A stretch of 6,963 nt of DNA from the NCBI GenBank assembly GCA_023390695.1, contig JAEWCJ010000118.1:1-6963 (forward strand), in the 5' to 3' direction. The DNA is from Pseudomonadota bacterium. GTDB lineage: Bacteria; Pseudomonadota; Alphaproteobacteria; Rhizobiales; Xanthobacteraceae. The position numbers were made by a program, and so were the translations under genes. Position 1 is the first letter of the stretch; each line of letters opens with the position of its first letter. The notes below the pieces were generated by a model. The model made no database searches. It was not told where the DNA came from and saw only the letters and a program-made list of their open reading frames with translations. This document shows positions 1 to 6,677 of this stretch, one piece after another.

Positions 1-15
1 GGGATGGGGTGATCC

Positions 16-40
16 GGTGCGCCGCGAATCGCGGGGCGCC
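16..40. other. GC-rich hairpin in the flhA upstream region
   Basis: Bases 16-26 and 30-40 can pair as a stem of about ten pairs (one of them G-T) with one G-G mismatch and a three-base loop, AAT. No T-run follows on either strand, so it does not look like an ordinary intrinsic terminator. The rest of 1-126 shows no recognisable sigma-54 or sigma-70 promoter. The flhA ribosome site is weak: the nearest purine run, AAGAG at 106-110, is 16 bases from the start codon. A frame open from 3 to the TGA at 57-59 could be the tail of an upstream gene, but its 18 residues match nothing I recognise. Confidence 0.3.
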
Positions 41-126
41 GGCCGGCCGCGGGGGCTGACAAGCATTTCATCCATCTGTTGCTTCAGTGATTTCCGCCGA
101 TCACCAAGAGTCATAGTCCGGATCGC

Positions 127-2259
127 ATGACCGACATCACCGCAGGAGCGGCCGGCCCCAAGGCCGGCCCCAGATTCGCGCTTCCGCAGCTCGCCGATTT
201 TACCGCCCTGCTCAAGCGCGGCGACCTGATGCTGGCGATCGGCGTCATGACCATCCTGGTCGTGCTCATCCTGCCGCTGCCGCCGATGATGCTCGACATC
301 TTCCTGGCGGTCTCGATCACGATCTCGGTGCTGATCCTGATGACGGCGCTGTTCATCCAGGCGCCGCTGGAATTCTCGTCCTTCCCGACCGTGCTGCTGA
401 TCGCCACCATGCTGCGGCTGGCGCTCAATCTGGCCTCCACCCGCCTGATTCTGTCGCACGGCCATGAAGGCACCGCCGCCGCCGGCCATGTGATCGAGGC
501 CTTCGGCAATTTCGTGATGGCCGGCAACTTCGTGATCGGTATCATCGTATTCACGATCCTGATCATAGTGAATTTCGTCGTCATCACCAAGGGTTCCGGC
601 CGCATCGCCGAAGTCGCGGCCCGCTTCCACCTCGACGCCATGCCCGGCAAGCAGATGGCGATCGACGCCGACCTCTCCGCCGGCCTCGTCACCGAGGATG
701 AGGCCCGCAAACGGCGCAAGGACCTGGAAGACGAGAGCGGCTTCTACGGCGCCATGGACGGTGCCTCCAAATTCGTGCGCGGCGACGCCATTGCCGGCCT
801 CCTGATCGTGTTCATCAATGTGATCGGTGGCATCATCATCGGCGTCGCCCAGCAGAACATGGGCTTCATGGATGCCGCGCGTGTCTACACGCTGCTCACG
901 GTCGGTGACGGCCTGGTCACGCAAGTCCCCGCGCTCATCGTCTCGACCGCCGCCGGCCTGCTCGTGTCGAAAGCCGGCGTGTCAGGCGCCGCCGACAAGG
1001 CGCTCGCCAGGCAGCTCTCCGGCTATCCGAAGGCCCTCGGCATGTCGGGCGGCGTGATGATCCTGCTCGGCCTCCTGCCCGGCATTCCCATGCTGCCGTT
1101 CTTCATTCTCGGCGGCGGCGCCTCGGCGCTCGCCTGGTATGTCGCCAAGCGCGGTCCGATCGTCGAGGAGGAAGAACAGAAAGCCAGCGCTGCGGCGGCG
1201 GCCGCGGCGGCCGAACCGGCGGAAGAACCGATCTCGAACGCGCTGAAGATCGACGAGCTGAAGATTGAGTTGGGTTACGCGCTGCTGCCGCTGGTCAATT
1301 CGCCGGACGGCGGCGACCGCCTCACCGAGCAGATCAAGGCATTGCGCCGCGCCCTCGCCATCGAGATGGGCTTCGTCATGCCGGCGGTCCGCATTCTCGA
1401 CAATGTGCAGCTCGAGGCCAATGTGTATTCCATCAAGATCAAGGAAGTGGAGGCCGGCACCGGCCGTATCTGGCCCGGCCAGTTCATGGTCATGGATCCG
1501 ATGGGCGGTCAGGTGAATTTGCCCGGCGTGCACACGACCGAGCCCACTTTCGGTCTGCCGGCAACCTGGATCGACGCCGCGCAGAAGGAAGAGGCGGCGG
1601 TGCGCGGCTACACGGTGGTCGATGCCGCGACCGTGCTCTCCACCCACCTCACCGAACTCCTGAAGAACAACACCGCCGACCTCCTGTCCTACGGCGAGGT
1701 GTCGAAGTTGTTGAAGGAATTGCCGAAGGAACAGAGCGAACTGGTCAAGGACATCATGCCCGGCCAGATCACCATGTCCGGCGTGCAGCGGGTGCTGCAA
1801 CTGCTGCTATCCGAGCGCGTCTCGATCCGCGATCTCTCCACCATCCTGGAGGGTATCGCCGACGCGCTGTCCTTCACCCGCAACCCGTCCAGCATTGCCG
1901 AGCATGTGCGCACGCGGCTTGCTCGTCAGATCTGCGCGCAATACACGACCCCGTCCGGCTATCTGCCGCTCATTGGACTGTCGCCGAAATGGGAACAGGC
2001 CTTTGCCGATTCCATCGTCGGCCAGGGCGATGAACGCAGCCTCGCTATGCAGCCCTCGCGGCTGTCCGAATTCATCACCCTGGTCCGCGAGCGGTTCGAG
2101 GAAGCGGCCCGGCAGGGCGAGAACCCGGTGCTGGTTACTTCCGCCGGCATCCGGCCCTTCGTGCGCGGCATCACCGAAAGGTTCCGCGCCCAGACCACCG
2201 TGATGTCGCAGGCGGAAATCCACCCGCGAGTGCGGTTGAAGACGGTCGGCGGCATCTAA
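127..2259 (+). CDS. flhA: Flagellar type III export gate protein FlhA
   Basis: FlhA is the largest subunit of the inner-membrane export gate of the flagellar type III secretion system. It helps couple proton flow to export of rod, hook and filament subunits, and its cytoplasmic domain docks chaperone-substrate complexes. The 710-residue product has the usual family length and is complete. Residues about 33-340 hold the hydrophobic export-channel segments. They include the FHIPEP signature (RIAEVAARF at 159-167) and the conserved block DGASKFVRGDAIAG at 211-224. Asp220 in that block probably corresponds to the aspartate known to be essential in enteric FlhA, but I placed it by motif only. A linker rich in Glu and Ala (346-368, with eight alanines at 355-362) leads to the cytoplasmic FlhA_C domain (about 370-710). 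The ATG at 127 is chosen because MTDITAG-type starts are typical of alphaproteobacterial FlhA; its ribosome site is weak. fliR and flhB do not follow it, so the gene may be transcribed alone or be last in its operon. Confidence 0.97.
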   Translation: MTDITAGAAGPKAGPRFALPQLADFTALLKRGDLMLAIGVMTILVVLILPLPPMMLDIFLAVSITISVLILMTALFIQAPLEFSSFPTVLLIATMLRLALNLASTRLILSHGHEGTAAAGHVIEAFGNFVMAGNFVIGIIVFTILIIVNFVVITKGSGRIAEVAARFHLDAMPGKQMAIDADLSAGLVTEDEARKRRKDLEDESGFYGAMDGASKFVRGDAIAGLLIVFINVIGGIIIGVAQQNMGFMDAARVYTLLTVGDGLVTQVPALIVSTAAGLLVSKAGVSGAADKALARQLSGYPKALGMSGGVMILLGLLPGIPMLPFFILGGGASALAWYVAKRGPIVEEEEQKASAAAAAAAAEPAEEPISNALKIDELKIELGYALLPLVNSPDGGDRLTEQIKALRRALAIEMGFVMPAVRILDNVQLEANVYSIKIKEVEAGTGRIWPGQFMVMDPMGGQVNLPGVHTTEPTFGLPATWIDAAQKEEAAVRGYTVVDAATVLSTHLTELLKNNTADLLSYGEVSKLLKELPKEQSELVKDIMPGQITMSGVQRVLQLLLSERVSIRDLSTILEGIADALSFTRNPSSIAEHVRTRLARQICAQYTTPSGYLPLIGLSPKWEQAFADSIVGQGDERSLAMQPSRLSEFITLVRERFEEAARQGENPVLVTSAGIRPFVRGITERFRAQTTVMSQAEIHPRVRLKTVGGI

Positions 2260-2309
2260 TAGCGGTCACACCCGCATCAAGGCAGCGTGAACTCCCTATG
2301 GACACACTT

Positions 2310-2335
2310 GGAACCGGAGACGGGGCTCCTACGTT
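2310..2335 (+). promoter_or_regulatory. Candidate EcfG (general stress response) promoter
   Basis: GGAAC at 2310-2314 and CGTT at 2332-2335 are separated by exactly 17 bases. This matches the consensus of the alphaproteobacterial general stress response sigma factor EcfG (GGAAC-N16-17-CGTT). The motif faces the small membrane protein gene and lies 51 bases past the flhA stop. Transcription would start near 2340-2345, leaving a leader of about 130 bases before the ATG at 2475. Motif and spacing are seen directly. Function is inferred, because a nine-base match can occur by chance. Confidence 0.55.
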
Positions 2336-2339
2336 TCTT

Positions 2340-2474
2340 ATGTGCAGCGGGGATGGCGGGAGCCCTTCTTGCTCTGGCCTCAAGTGCCTGCTGCAGAAGG
2401 GATTTCCGGGCCTGTGGAACCGGTTTGAACCCGCGTTCCGCCGGCTGCGACAAAAGGCAAACGGGTTTTGCGCC
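2340..2474 (+). other. Long leader of the small membrane protein gene, with short frames and a hairpin
   Basis: These bases lie between the presumed transcription start and the ATG at 2475. Two short frames occur. One begins with ATG at 2340 and runs in frame into the downstream protein, adding 45 residues with five cysteines. The other begins with ATG at 2353 and is 41 codons long. Its TGA (2476-2478) overlaps the downstream start as ATGA. Just before the start codon, GCAAA (2457-2461) can pair with TTTGC (2467-2471) around a five-base loop. The only purine-rich ribosome-like site, AAAAGG at 2452-2457, lies on the far side of that hairpin, 17 bases from the ATG. I do not recognise either short frame as a known protein. 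It may simply be untranslated leader. Confidence 0.3.
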
Positions 2475-2696
2475 ATGAATAATTCGTCGCTGACCAGTGC
2501 AGATTCGTCGACCCACCTGAAGGTGGTGGTGGTGTCGCTGATCGCCGGCATTCTGGTGATCGGGATCGGCATTGCCGCCAGCCCCACCGTCCATCAGAAC
2601 GGCGTCAATGCCACCCGCATGGAAGCGACCGGGCCCGTGATCCGTGCCGGCAAGCCGATAAGCGTATCTGCGGGAGAGGCTCCGACCATTCGTTGA
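2475..2696 (+). CDS. Small single-span membrane protein, unknown function
   Basis: The 73-residue product has a short polar N-terminus (MNNSSLTSADSSTHLK). A single hydrophobic segment follows at about residues 17-36 (VVVVSLIAGILVIGIGIAAS), then a polar tail ending SAGEAPTIR. There is no signal peptidase or lipobox site I trust, so I expect one inner-membrane span. The THLKVVVV core and the tail containing ATGPVIRAGKP resemble, from memory, a family of roughly 70-residue conserved hypothetical proteins in Bradyrhizobium-like genomes; I know no function for it. Codon use is strongly GC at third positions, like flhA, which supports real coding. The ATG at 2475 is chosen because it gives the family-like N-terminus. 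In-frame ATGs at 2298 and 2340 also exist, but the first lies upstream of the candidate EcfG promoter. If that promoter is real, the protein belongs to the general stress response. A strong terminator follows 59 bases after the stop. Confidence 0.75.
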   Translation: MNNSSLTSADSSTHLKVVVVSLIAGILVIGIGIAASPTVHQNGVNATRMEATGPVIRAGKPISVSAGEAPTIR

Positions 2697-2755
2697 TTTC
2701 GGAAAAGATTTTCGTCCAGTGATCCGGTGACAGGTGACCACACGTTGAACCTCTG

Positions 2756-2784
2756 AACGCGCCCTCCCCCAGGGCGCGTTTTTT
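2756..2784 (+). terminator. Rho-independent terminator after the small membrane protein gene
   Basis: Bases 2756-2765 pair perfectly with 2771-2780 in a ten-pair, mostly GC stem around a CCCCC loop. A run of six T bases (2779-2784) continues from the end of the stem. On the opposite strand the stem is not followed by T bases, so it terminates rightward transcription only. It would stop the small gene, and flhA read-through, before the convergent receptor gene. Confidence 0.93.
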
Positions 2785-2791
2785 CTCTTGC

Positions 2792-2818
2792 CGGAGGACA
2801 GCTCCATCCTCTCCTCCG
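2792..2818 (-). terminator. Weak hairpin downstream of the receptor gene
   Basis: CGGAGGA (2792-2798) and TCCTCCG (2812-2818) form a perfect seven-pair stem with a 13-base loop, starting 24 bases past the receptor stop codon. On the minus strand the stem is not followed by a T-run. It is therefore at best a weak or Rho-assisted terminator, or a 3'-end stabilising structure. Confidence 0.22.
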
Positions 2819-2842
2819 CTTTGCGATTGAGAATGCCGCGGC

Positions 2843-5536
2843 TCAGAATTTACCCGTCATGCCCATGCGGATGGTCCGGCCCGGAGAGGGCATGAAACCG
2901 TTGCTCAGAGGATTGACGTAGTAAATATCTGTCAGGTTTTCCGCCGTGACCTCCAGACTGATGTTGTCGGTCAGCTTGTAGGTCATGAACGCATCGAGCA
3001 GCGTGTAGGGATTCCACAGGATCGGCGCTACGAGAGTCGAAGCGCCTTGCACGGTCCCTCCGACCTCAGCCGCGCGCGGCCCAACATGGCTCACCCGGCC
3101 GCCAATCATCAGCAGATCGTCGAAGAACTTCTGCGAGACCGTCAGGCTTGCCATGTATTTGGGAGGAATATGATTGGCGGCATAGTCCGCAGGCAACGAT
3201 GCGTTGGAGCAGGAGCTGGCTGTCAGGCAGAATTCCGCCTTTGTGTAATAGTTGCCGGCAACTTCTATCGAAAGGCCGTTGATGTCATACCGACCTGACG
3301 CCTCGATGCCGGAGAATTTTGCGGCATAGATATTCTTCGCCACAAGATAATACAAAACCGGCGAAGGATAAGGCATCGCGACACGCGAGATATAGTCCTC
3401 GATATTGCTGTCAAAATAAGAAACCTTCAGACGCGCCTTATCCGATGGGGTCAAGACTCCGTCTTTCATAAAGTTAAGGCCATATTCCCAAGTCTTCGAA
3501 CGCTCGGGCTTGATATTCGGATCCACATACAAGGCATAGGCGCCGACCGATTCCATCAGGCTGGGCGTGCGCAATCCTTCCGAATAAAGCGTGTAAAGCT
3601 CGAGTCCCTTAGAGAGCGTGATTGTTGCGCCGACATTCGGGCTCACACCATCGCCGGTCCGCGTCCGGGTTTGACCAGGCAAGTTGCCTATCACAACGGA
3701 GGGTTGGGCGCGGTCGGTCGTGGAAAAATGCTGATAGCGAAGTCCCCCGGTCAGCTTCAACCAATCGAACGGTTTCAGATCGGCCTTTGTAAAGAAAGCC
3801 GCTTCCTCACGCTTGCCGTCGCGCGGCTTGAACTCCTCAAGAAAGACGGTCAGGTCGGTCGGCGCGGTGCTTTCGTTCAAATAGGAGCCGCCGTATTCCC
3901 ACGTTACGTCTCCAAGCGATGTCGCAAAACGCGCCGTATTGCTGAGATCGCTGCCCCACATCCGCGTGTCTGCCCCGACCAGAGTGCGGGCCACGTTCGA
4001 GGGCGGGCGCCCCACCTGGGCAAGCTTGAGGCTGCTGGCCGATGTCGGGACGCGCGAATCAAGCGCGGTTCCCCACGTATTCCATTTGAAATCGATGAGA
4101 TCGTTATCGGCCGGATTCCAGCGGTAACGGCTGGTGAGGGTATCGACCTGGACGGTCGACAACCAGCGTTGATAAGCCGGAGTGTAATTGTCGCCGACTT
4201 CCGAGGAGCGCACCTCTCCCTGCTCGCTGCGAAAGCCGAGATAGCTGAATTCAACCGTGTTGCCTTCGTTCAATCGCACCTTTGCCTTGACCAGGCCAGA
4301 CGTCGTATCCGTGGATGAATTGAGAACCTGCTCTCCATGACGGTAAACAGTGAGCCCGGTGTTCCTGTAGTAATTGGGATAGTTCGTGCAGAAGACGGTG
4401 CTGATATAATTCTGGCAAATTTGCACAGGACCGACATTGCCGCTGCTTGCGCCGGCGCGCCCGTGTGTGCCTGCATAGTAATTGCCTGTCTTCCTCCGGG
4501 CATAGGCAGCAGTGATATCGACCAGTTCGGTGCGCGCCCCGAGCGCGATGCTGCCGTAACCATCCGTCGGCTCGAACAGACCTGGCCGGTCCATGCCAAC
4601 GGAGCTCGGCGCGGCAGGCGGCTGGCTATGATTTCCTCTCGACCCGAAGCCGCCCATCGTTCCATATTGCGGCACGTTCGAGGTATTGGTGTTGAAACCC
4701 GCCTTGAACTTGATGCCAAACTTCTCACCTGGCTTGACGATGTCGTCGACGCCGATCGTATGCATGCTGACCGTGCCGCCAATGCCGCCGAGCGGCCCAT
4801 TGCTGGGCCCACGCTGAATGTCGATGCTGCTTAGCAAATCGATATCGACATAAGTGCGGTTGGCCACGCCCTGATAGCCCTGATAGGCCGTGGTCGCGTT
4901 CATGGCGCCGTCGATAGTGACAGGAACGCGACCGACCCCCTGCAGGCCGCGAATATTGACATCGATGCCGCTGCCGTTTCTTGCGTCCCCGGACATCACG
5001 CCCGGTACGCCGCGAAAGACATCTGCGGGTGAGGTGCCGCGAAAGTGCTCGATGGTTTCCCCCGAGATGTGGCTGACCGAGCCTGACGTTTCATAAGGCC
5101 GGTCCGCGCTCTTGATTCCCCCTTGAACGTCGATGGGGTCCAATGGAATGGCGCCATCCTGTGCCAATGCACTGGCCGCATCCGAAGGATCAAATATGCG
5201 GACCGTGTTCGCACCCGTGAACGTGTATTGCAGACCGGTTCCGGCGAGCAGCCTTGCGATGGCCTCGCTCTGCTTCAGAAGTCCGCCGACGCCTGCGGTG
5301 CGTTTGCCTCTGGTCAACTCGCTCGGATACAGCAGCCGGAGATTGGCTTGCCGTCCCAGGCTGAGCAATCCCGCTTCCAGGCTGCCGGCCGGAACCGACA
5401 CGTTTGCCCTGTCGGCGGACGAATTATGCGCCTCTTGCGCCGCCCCCGCGCCATTCCAGGCCAGCAACGTTAGACCGACCAATCCAGCCCTGCCGACTTG
5501 GCCGCAATGCCCTCTCAACCAACCGATAGACGTCAT
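2843..5536 (-). CDS. TonB-dependent transducer receptor, heme/iron type (FecA/HasR-like)
   Basis: An outer-membrane receptor that imports an iron compound using TonB energy and signals its presence inward. The 897-residue product has in order: a signal peptide (hydrophobic AGLVGLTLLAWNGAGA, cleavage near residue 33); an STN signalling domain (about 44-116, with VSVPAGSLEAGLLSLGRQAN); a TonB-box-like PIDVQ at 134-138; a plug domain (about 146-270, with NIRGLQGVGRVPVTIDGA and IDIQRGPSNGPLGG); and a beta-barrel ending in the usual C-terminal Phe. The TIDGAMN...YQGYQGV plug block and a DPNIKPE box (672-678) resemble hemoglobin/heme/HasR-type receptors. The FRAP box, however, reads LRTP (655-658), and no His lies between the boxes. 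The mature part has four cysteines, paired as C374/C383 and C770/C776. The ATG at 5536 is chosen because it gives a clean signal peptide and has AAAGGG 11 bases upstream. A TTG at 5647 would add 37 residues and overlap fecR by 17 bases. A sensor and sigma gene lie directly upstream, fitting the STN domain. The ligand is not determinable here. Confidence 0.9.
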   Translation of the reverse strand: MTSIGWLRGHCGQVGRAGLVGLTLLAWNGAGAAQEAHNSSADRANVSVPAGSLEAGLLSLGRQANLRLLYPSELTRGKRTAGVGGLLKQSEAIARLLAGTGLQYTFTGANTVRIFDPSDAASALAQDGAIPLDPIDVQGGIKSADRPYETSGSVSHISGETIEHFRGTSPADVFRGVPGVMSGDARNGSGIDVNIRGLQGVGRVPVTIDGAMNATTAYQGYQGVANRTYVDIDLLSSIDIQRGPSNGPLGGIGGTVSMHTIGVDDIVKPGEKFGIKFKAGFNTNTSNVPQYGTMGGFGSRGNHSQPPAAPSSVGMDRPGLFEPTDGYGSIALGARTELVDITAAYARRKTGNYYAGTHGRAGASSGNVGPVQICQNYISTVFCTNYPNYYRNTGLTVYRHGEQVLNSSTDTTSGLVKAKVRLNEGNTVEFSYLGFRSEQGEVRSSEVGDNYTPAYQRWLSTVQVDTLTSRYRWNPADNDLIDFKWNTWGTALDSRVPTSASSLKLAQVGRPPSNVARTLVGADTRMWGSDLSNTARFATSLGDVTWEYGGSYLNESTAPTDLTVFLEEFKPRDGKREEAAFFTKADLKPFDWLKLTGGLRYQHFSTTDRAQPSVVIGNLPGQTRTRTGDGVSPNVGATITLSKGLELYTLYSEGLRTPSLMESVGAYALYVDPNIKPERSKTWEYGLNFMKDGVLTPSDKARLKVSYFDSNIEDYISRVAMPYPSPVLYYLVAKNIYAAKFSGIEASGRYDINGLSIEVAGNYYTKAEFCLTASSCSNASLPADYAANHIPPKYMASLTVSQKFFDDLLMIGGRVSHVGPRAAEVGGTVQGASTLVAPILWNPYTLLDAFMTYKLTDNISLEVTAENLTDIYYVNPLSNGFMPSPGRTIRMGMTGKF

Positions 5537-5558
5537 CTCAATCCGTACCCTTTGCTCA

Positions 5559-5580
5559 AGGGGCCAGCACCCTGCCCCCT
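5559..5580 (-). promoter_or_regulatory. Hairpin in the receptor leader
   Basis: In the spacer between the fecR stop and the receptor start, the minus-strand RNA can fold into a hairpin. Five outer pairs (AGGGG with CCCCT) and three inner pairs (CAG with CTG) are separated by one G-G mismatch and capped by a four-base loop. It ends 22 bases before the receptor ATG. No T-run follows, so attenuation by a classical terminator is unlikely; control of translation or RNA stability is possible. The same spacer should hold the sigma-dependent receptor promoter if the system follows the Fec model, but I could not identify one with confidence. Confidence 0.3.
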
Positions 5581-5630
5581 GATGACGAAGAGTCGGATGG
5601 CGGGCGCCTCCTGACGTCTGCGAGGAAAAA

Positions 5631-6581
5631 TTATCGGGATTGAACAATTATAATTATGCTGGTCAGCCGCGTGACCCGCACTGGAAGGTTTTCTGCCAGG
5701 GCATGCAGCACCTGGTCGGTATCGGTCACATCAAAAATTCCGGATACCGATCTGTCGGCCGCCGCTTGATCGAGCACGATGATCCGGCCGCTCCTGTAAC
5801 GTTCCAGCGCGGCAAGAACATCGCGCAAGGGCCGTTCGGAGAATATCAGCTTGCCATTGCGCCAGGCGGTTTCAGCAGCGACGTCGGCCGTCGCTGCAAG
5901 AAGGCGTCCCTGCGTCGTGAGACTTGCCACATCGTTCGCATTCAGGACGACCCGATCGTCGCGCCCCGTCACCTCGACCTGTCCCTGTTCGACCTTCACA
6001 TCGTCGAGATATCCGTTCGAGGCTGACCGCATGCTGTATCGGGTGCCGCGAGCAACCGCCCTCAGATTGTCGCTCTGGCTGATGAACGGCCGCTCGGGGT
6101 TTTTCGCAACGCTAAAAAATGCCTCTCCGCGCAACAGCTTGATCCGTCGTTCGCCGTCGCTGTATCGCACAATGATTGCGGTATCGGTGTTCAGATCAAT
6201 CTGCGTGCCGTCGGTCAGCGTCACGCTGCGAACCTGCCCAATGCCCGTGTAATAGTCGGCCCGCAACCGGTCGATGATGCCAAGCCTGTACAGCGCTGCC
6301 GACAGCGCTACGATCAAACCCAAGGCAATGATATTGCCCACTTTCGGCCGTCGCCGTTTGCGCAACGATTCAAGGCCAGCCGAAATCGGGACGTCTTTCA
6401 GATCGCCCCAGAGCTTGCGCAAATCCTCATAGGCTTCTTGGTGATGCCGATCCCGCTGGAGCCAGATCTGGAATTCGCGACGATCCTTCTCCGTTGCATC
6501 GCTGGATTGCAGGCGCGCGACCCATCCGGCCGCCTCCTCCGCAATTCTGCGATCGATAGCCCGTTCGCGCCGACTCGCCAT
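5631..6581 (-). CDS. FecR-family anti-sigma/sensor protein
   Basis: An inner-membrane protein that relays the receptor's signal to its cognate ECF sigma factor; in this family the cytoplasmic end binds the sigma factor and the periplasmic end contacts the receptor's STN domain. The 316-residue product has the normal length. Residues 11-58 form the N-terminal FecR domain (DUF4880) with the hallmark pattern AAGWVARL, F37, WL at 40-41, H47 and W58. A basic stretch (RKRRRPK) precedes the single membrane span at about 83-99. The FecR core covers about 113-205 (LRGEAFFSVAK at 149-159), followed by the C-terminal domain (about 238-316, TAWRNGKLIFSERPL). The start is well supported: GGAAGAGGGG stands directly upstream of the ATG. 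It lies between the sigma gene (90-base gap) and the receptor gene (94 bases to the chosen receptor start). The last residues, TSIIIIVQSR, are unusually isoleucine-rich and encoded by an AT-rich stretch. Confidence 0.94.
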   Translation of the reverse strand: MASRRERAIDRRIAEEAAGWVARLQSSDATEKDRREFQIWLQRDRHHQEAYEDLRKLWGDLKDVPISAGLESLRKRRRPKVGNIIALGLIVALSAALYRLGIIDRLRADYYTGIGQVRSVTLTDGTQIDLNTDTAIIVRYSDGERRIKLLRGEAFFSVAKNPERPFISQSDNLRAVARGTRYSMRSASNGYLDDVKVEQGQVEVTGRDDRVVLNANDVASLTTQGRLLAATADVAAETAWRNGKLIFSERPLRDVLAALERYRSGRIIVLDQAAADRSVSGIFDVTDTDQVLHALAENLPVRVTRLTSIIIIVQSR

Positions 6582-6645
6582 CCCCTCTTCCTATCCAACC
6601 GGCAGCGGCTGGCAAGGACAACCTCCTTCCTCCATGTGAAAGCGC

Positions 6646-6677
6646 AGATTCAGAATCTCTGCCGGAATATTCTAGAA
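6646..6677. promoter_or_regulatory. Two close palindromes in the sigma/fecR spacer
   Basis: AGATTC-A-GAATCT at 6646-6658 is a perfect 13-base inverted repeat. Six bases away, 6665-6677 reads GAATATTCTAGAA, two overlapping palindromes (GAATATTC and TTCTAGAA) that include the sigma gene's stop codon. The shared GAAT/ATTC half-sites suggest a dimeric regulator site or an RNA hairpin in the 90-base spacer before fecR. They do not clearly match the Irr, RirA or Fur consensus sequences I know, so the regulator is unassigned. Confidence 0.22.

Noticed and set aside
3..59. C-terminal end of an upstream gene
   Set aside because: The frame is open only for 18 codons, covers the hairpin, and has no recognisable sequence; it cannot be told from non-coding DNA.
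982..1800. Long open frame (272 residues) antisense to flhA
   Set aside because: It lies wholly within flhA, encodes a low-complexity His/Arg/Gly-rich sequence with no recognisable domain, and is explained by the high GC and codon bias of flhA.
2416..2437. Second GGAAC...CGTT pair as another EcfG promoter
   Set aside because: The spacing is only 13 bases, too short for the 16-17 base requirement.
2298..2474. Start of the small membrane protein at ATG 2298
   Set aside because: This start lies upstream of the candidate promoter's -35 element, and the added residues do not fit the small-protein family as I recall it.
3671..4318. Open frame of 215 codons on the plus strand inside the receptor gene
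   Set aside because: It overlaps a clearly conserved receptor, shows no family motif, and is a shadow of the real reading frame.
5534..5647. Receptor start at TTG 5647
   Set aside because: It would place 37 polar residues before the signal peptide and overlap fecR by 17 bases; the ATG at 5536 gives a normal signal peptide.
5537..5660. FecI-type promoter before the receptor
   Set aside because: A CGTC occurs in the minus strand with an AT-rich stretch upstream, but no -35 element stands at a suitable distance, so I do not call it.
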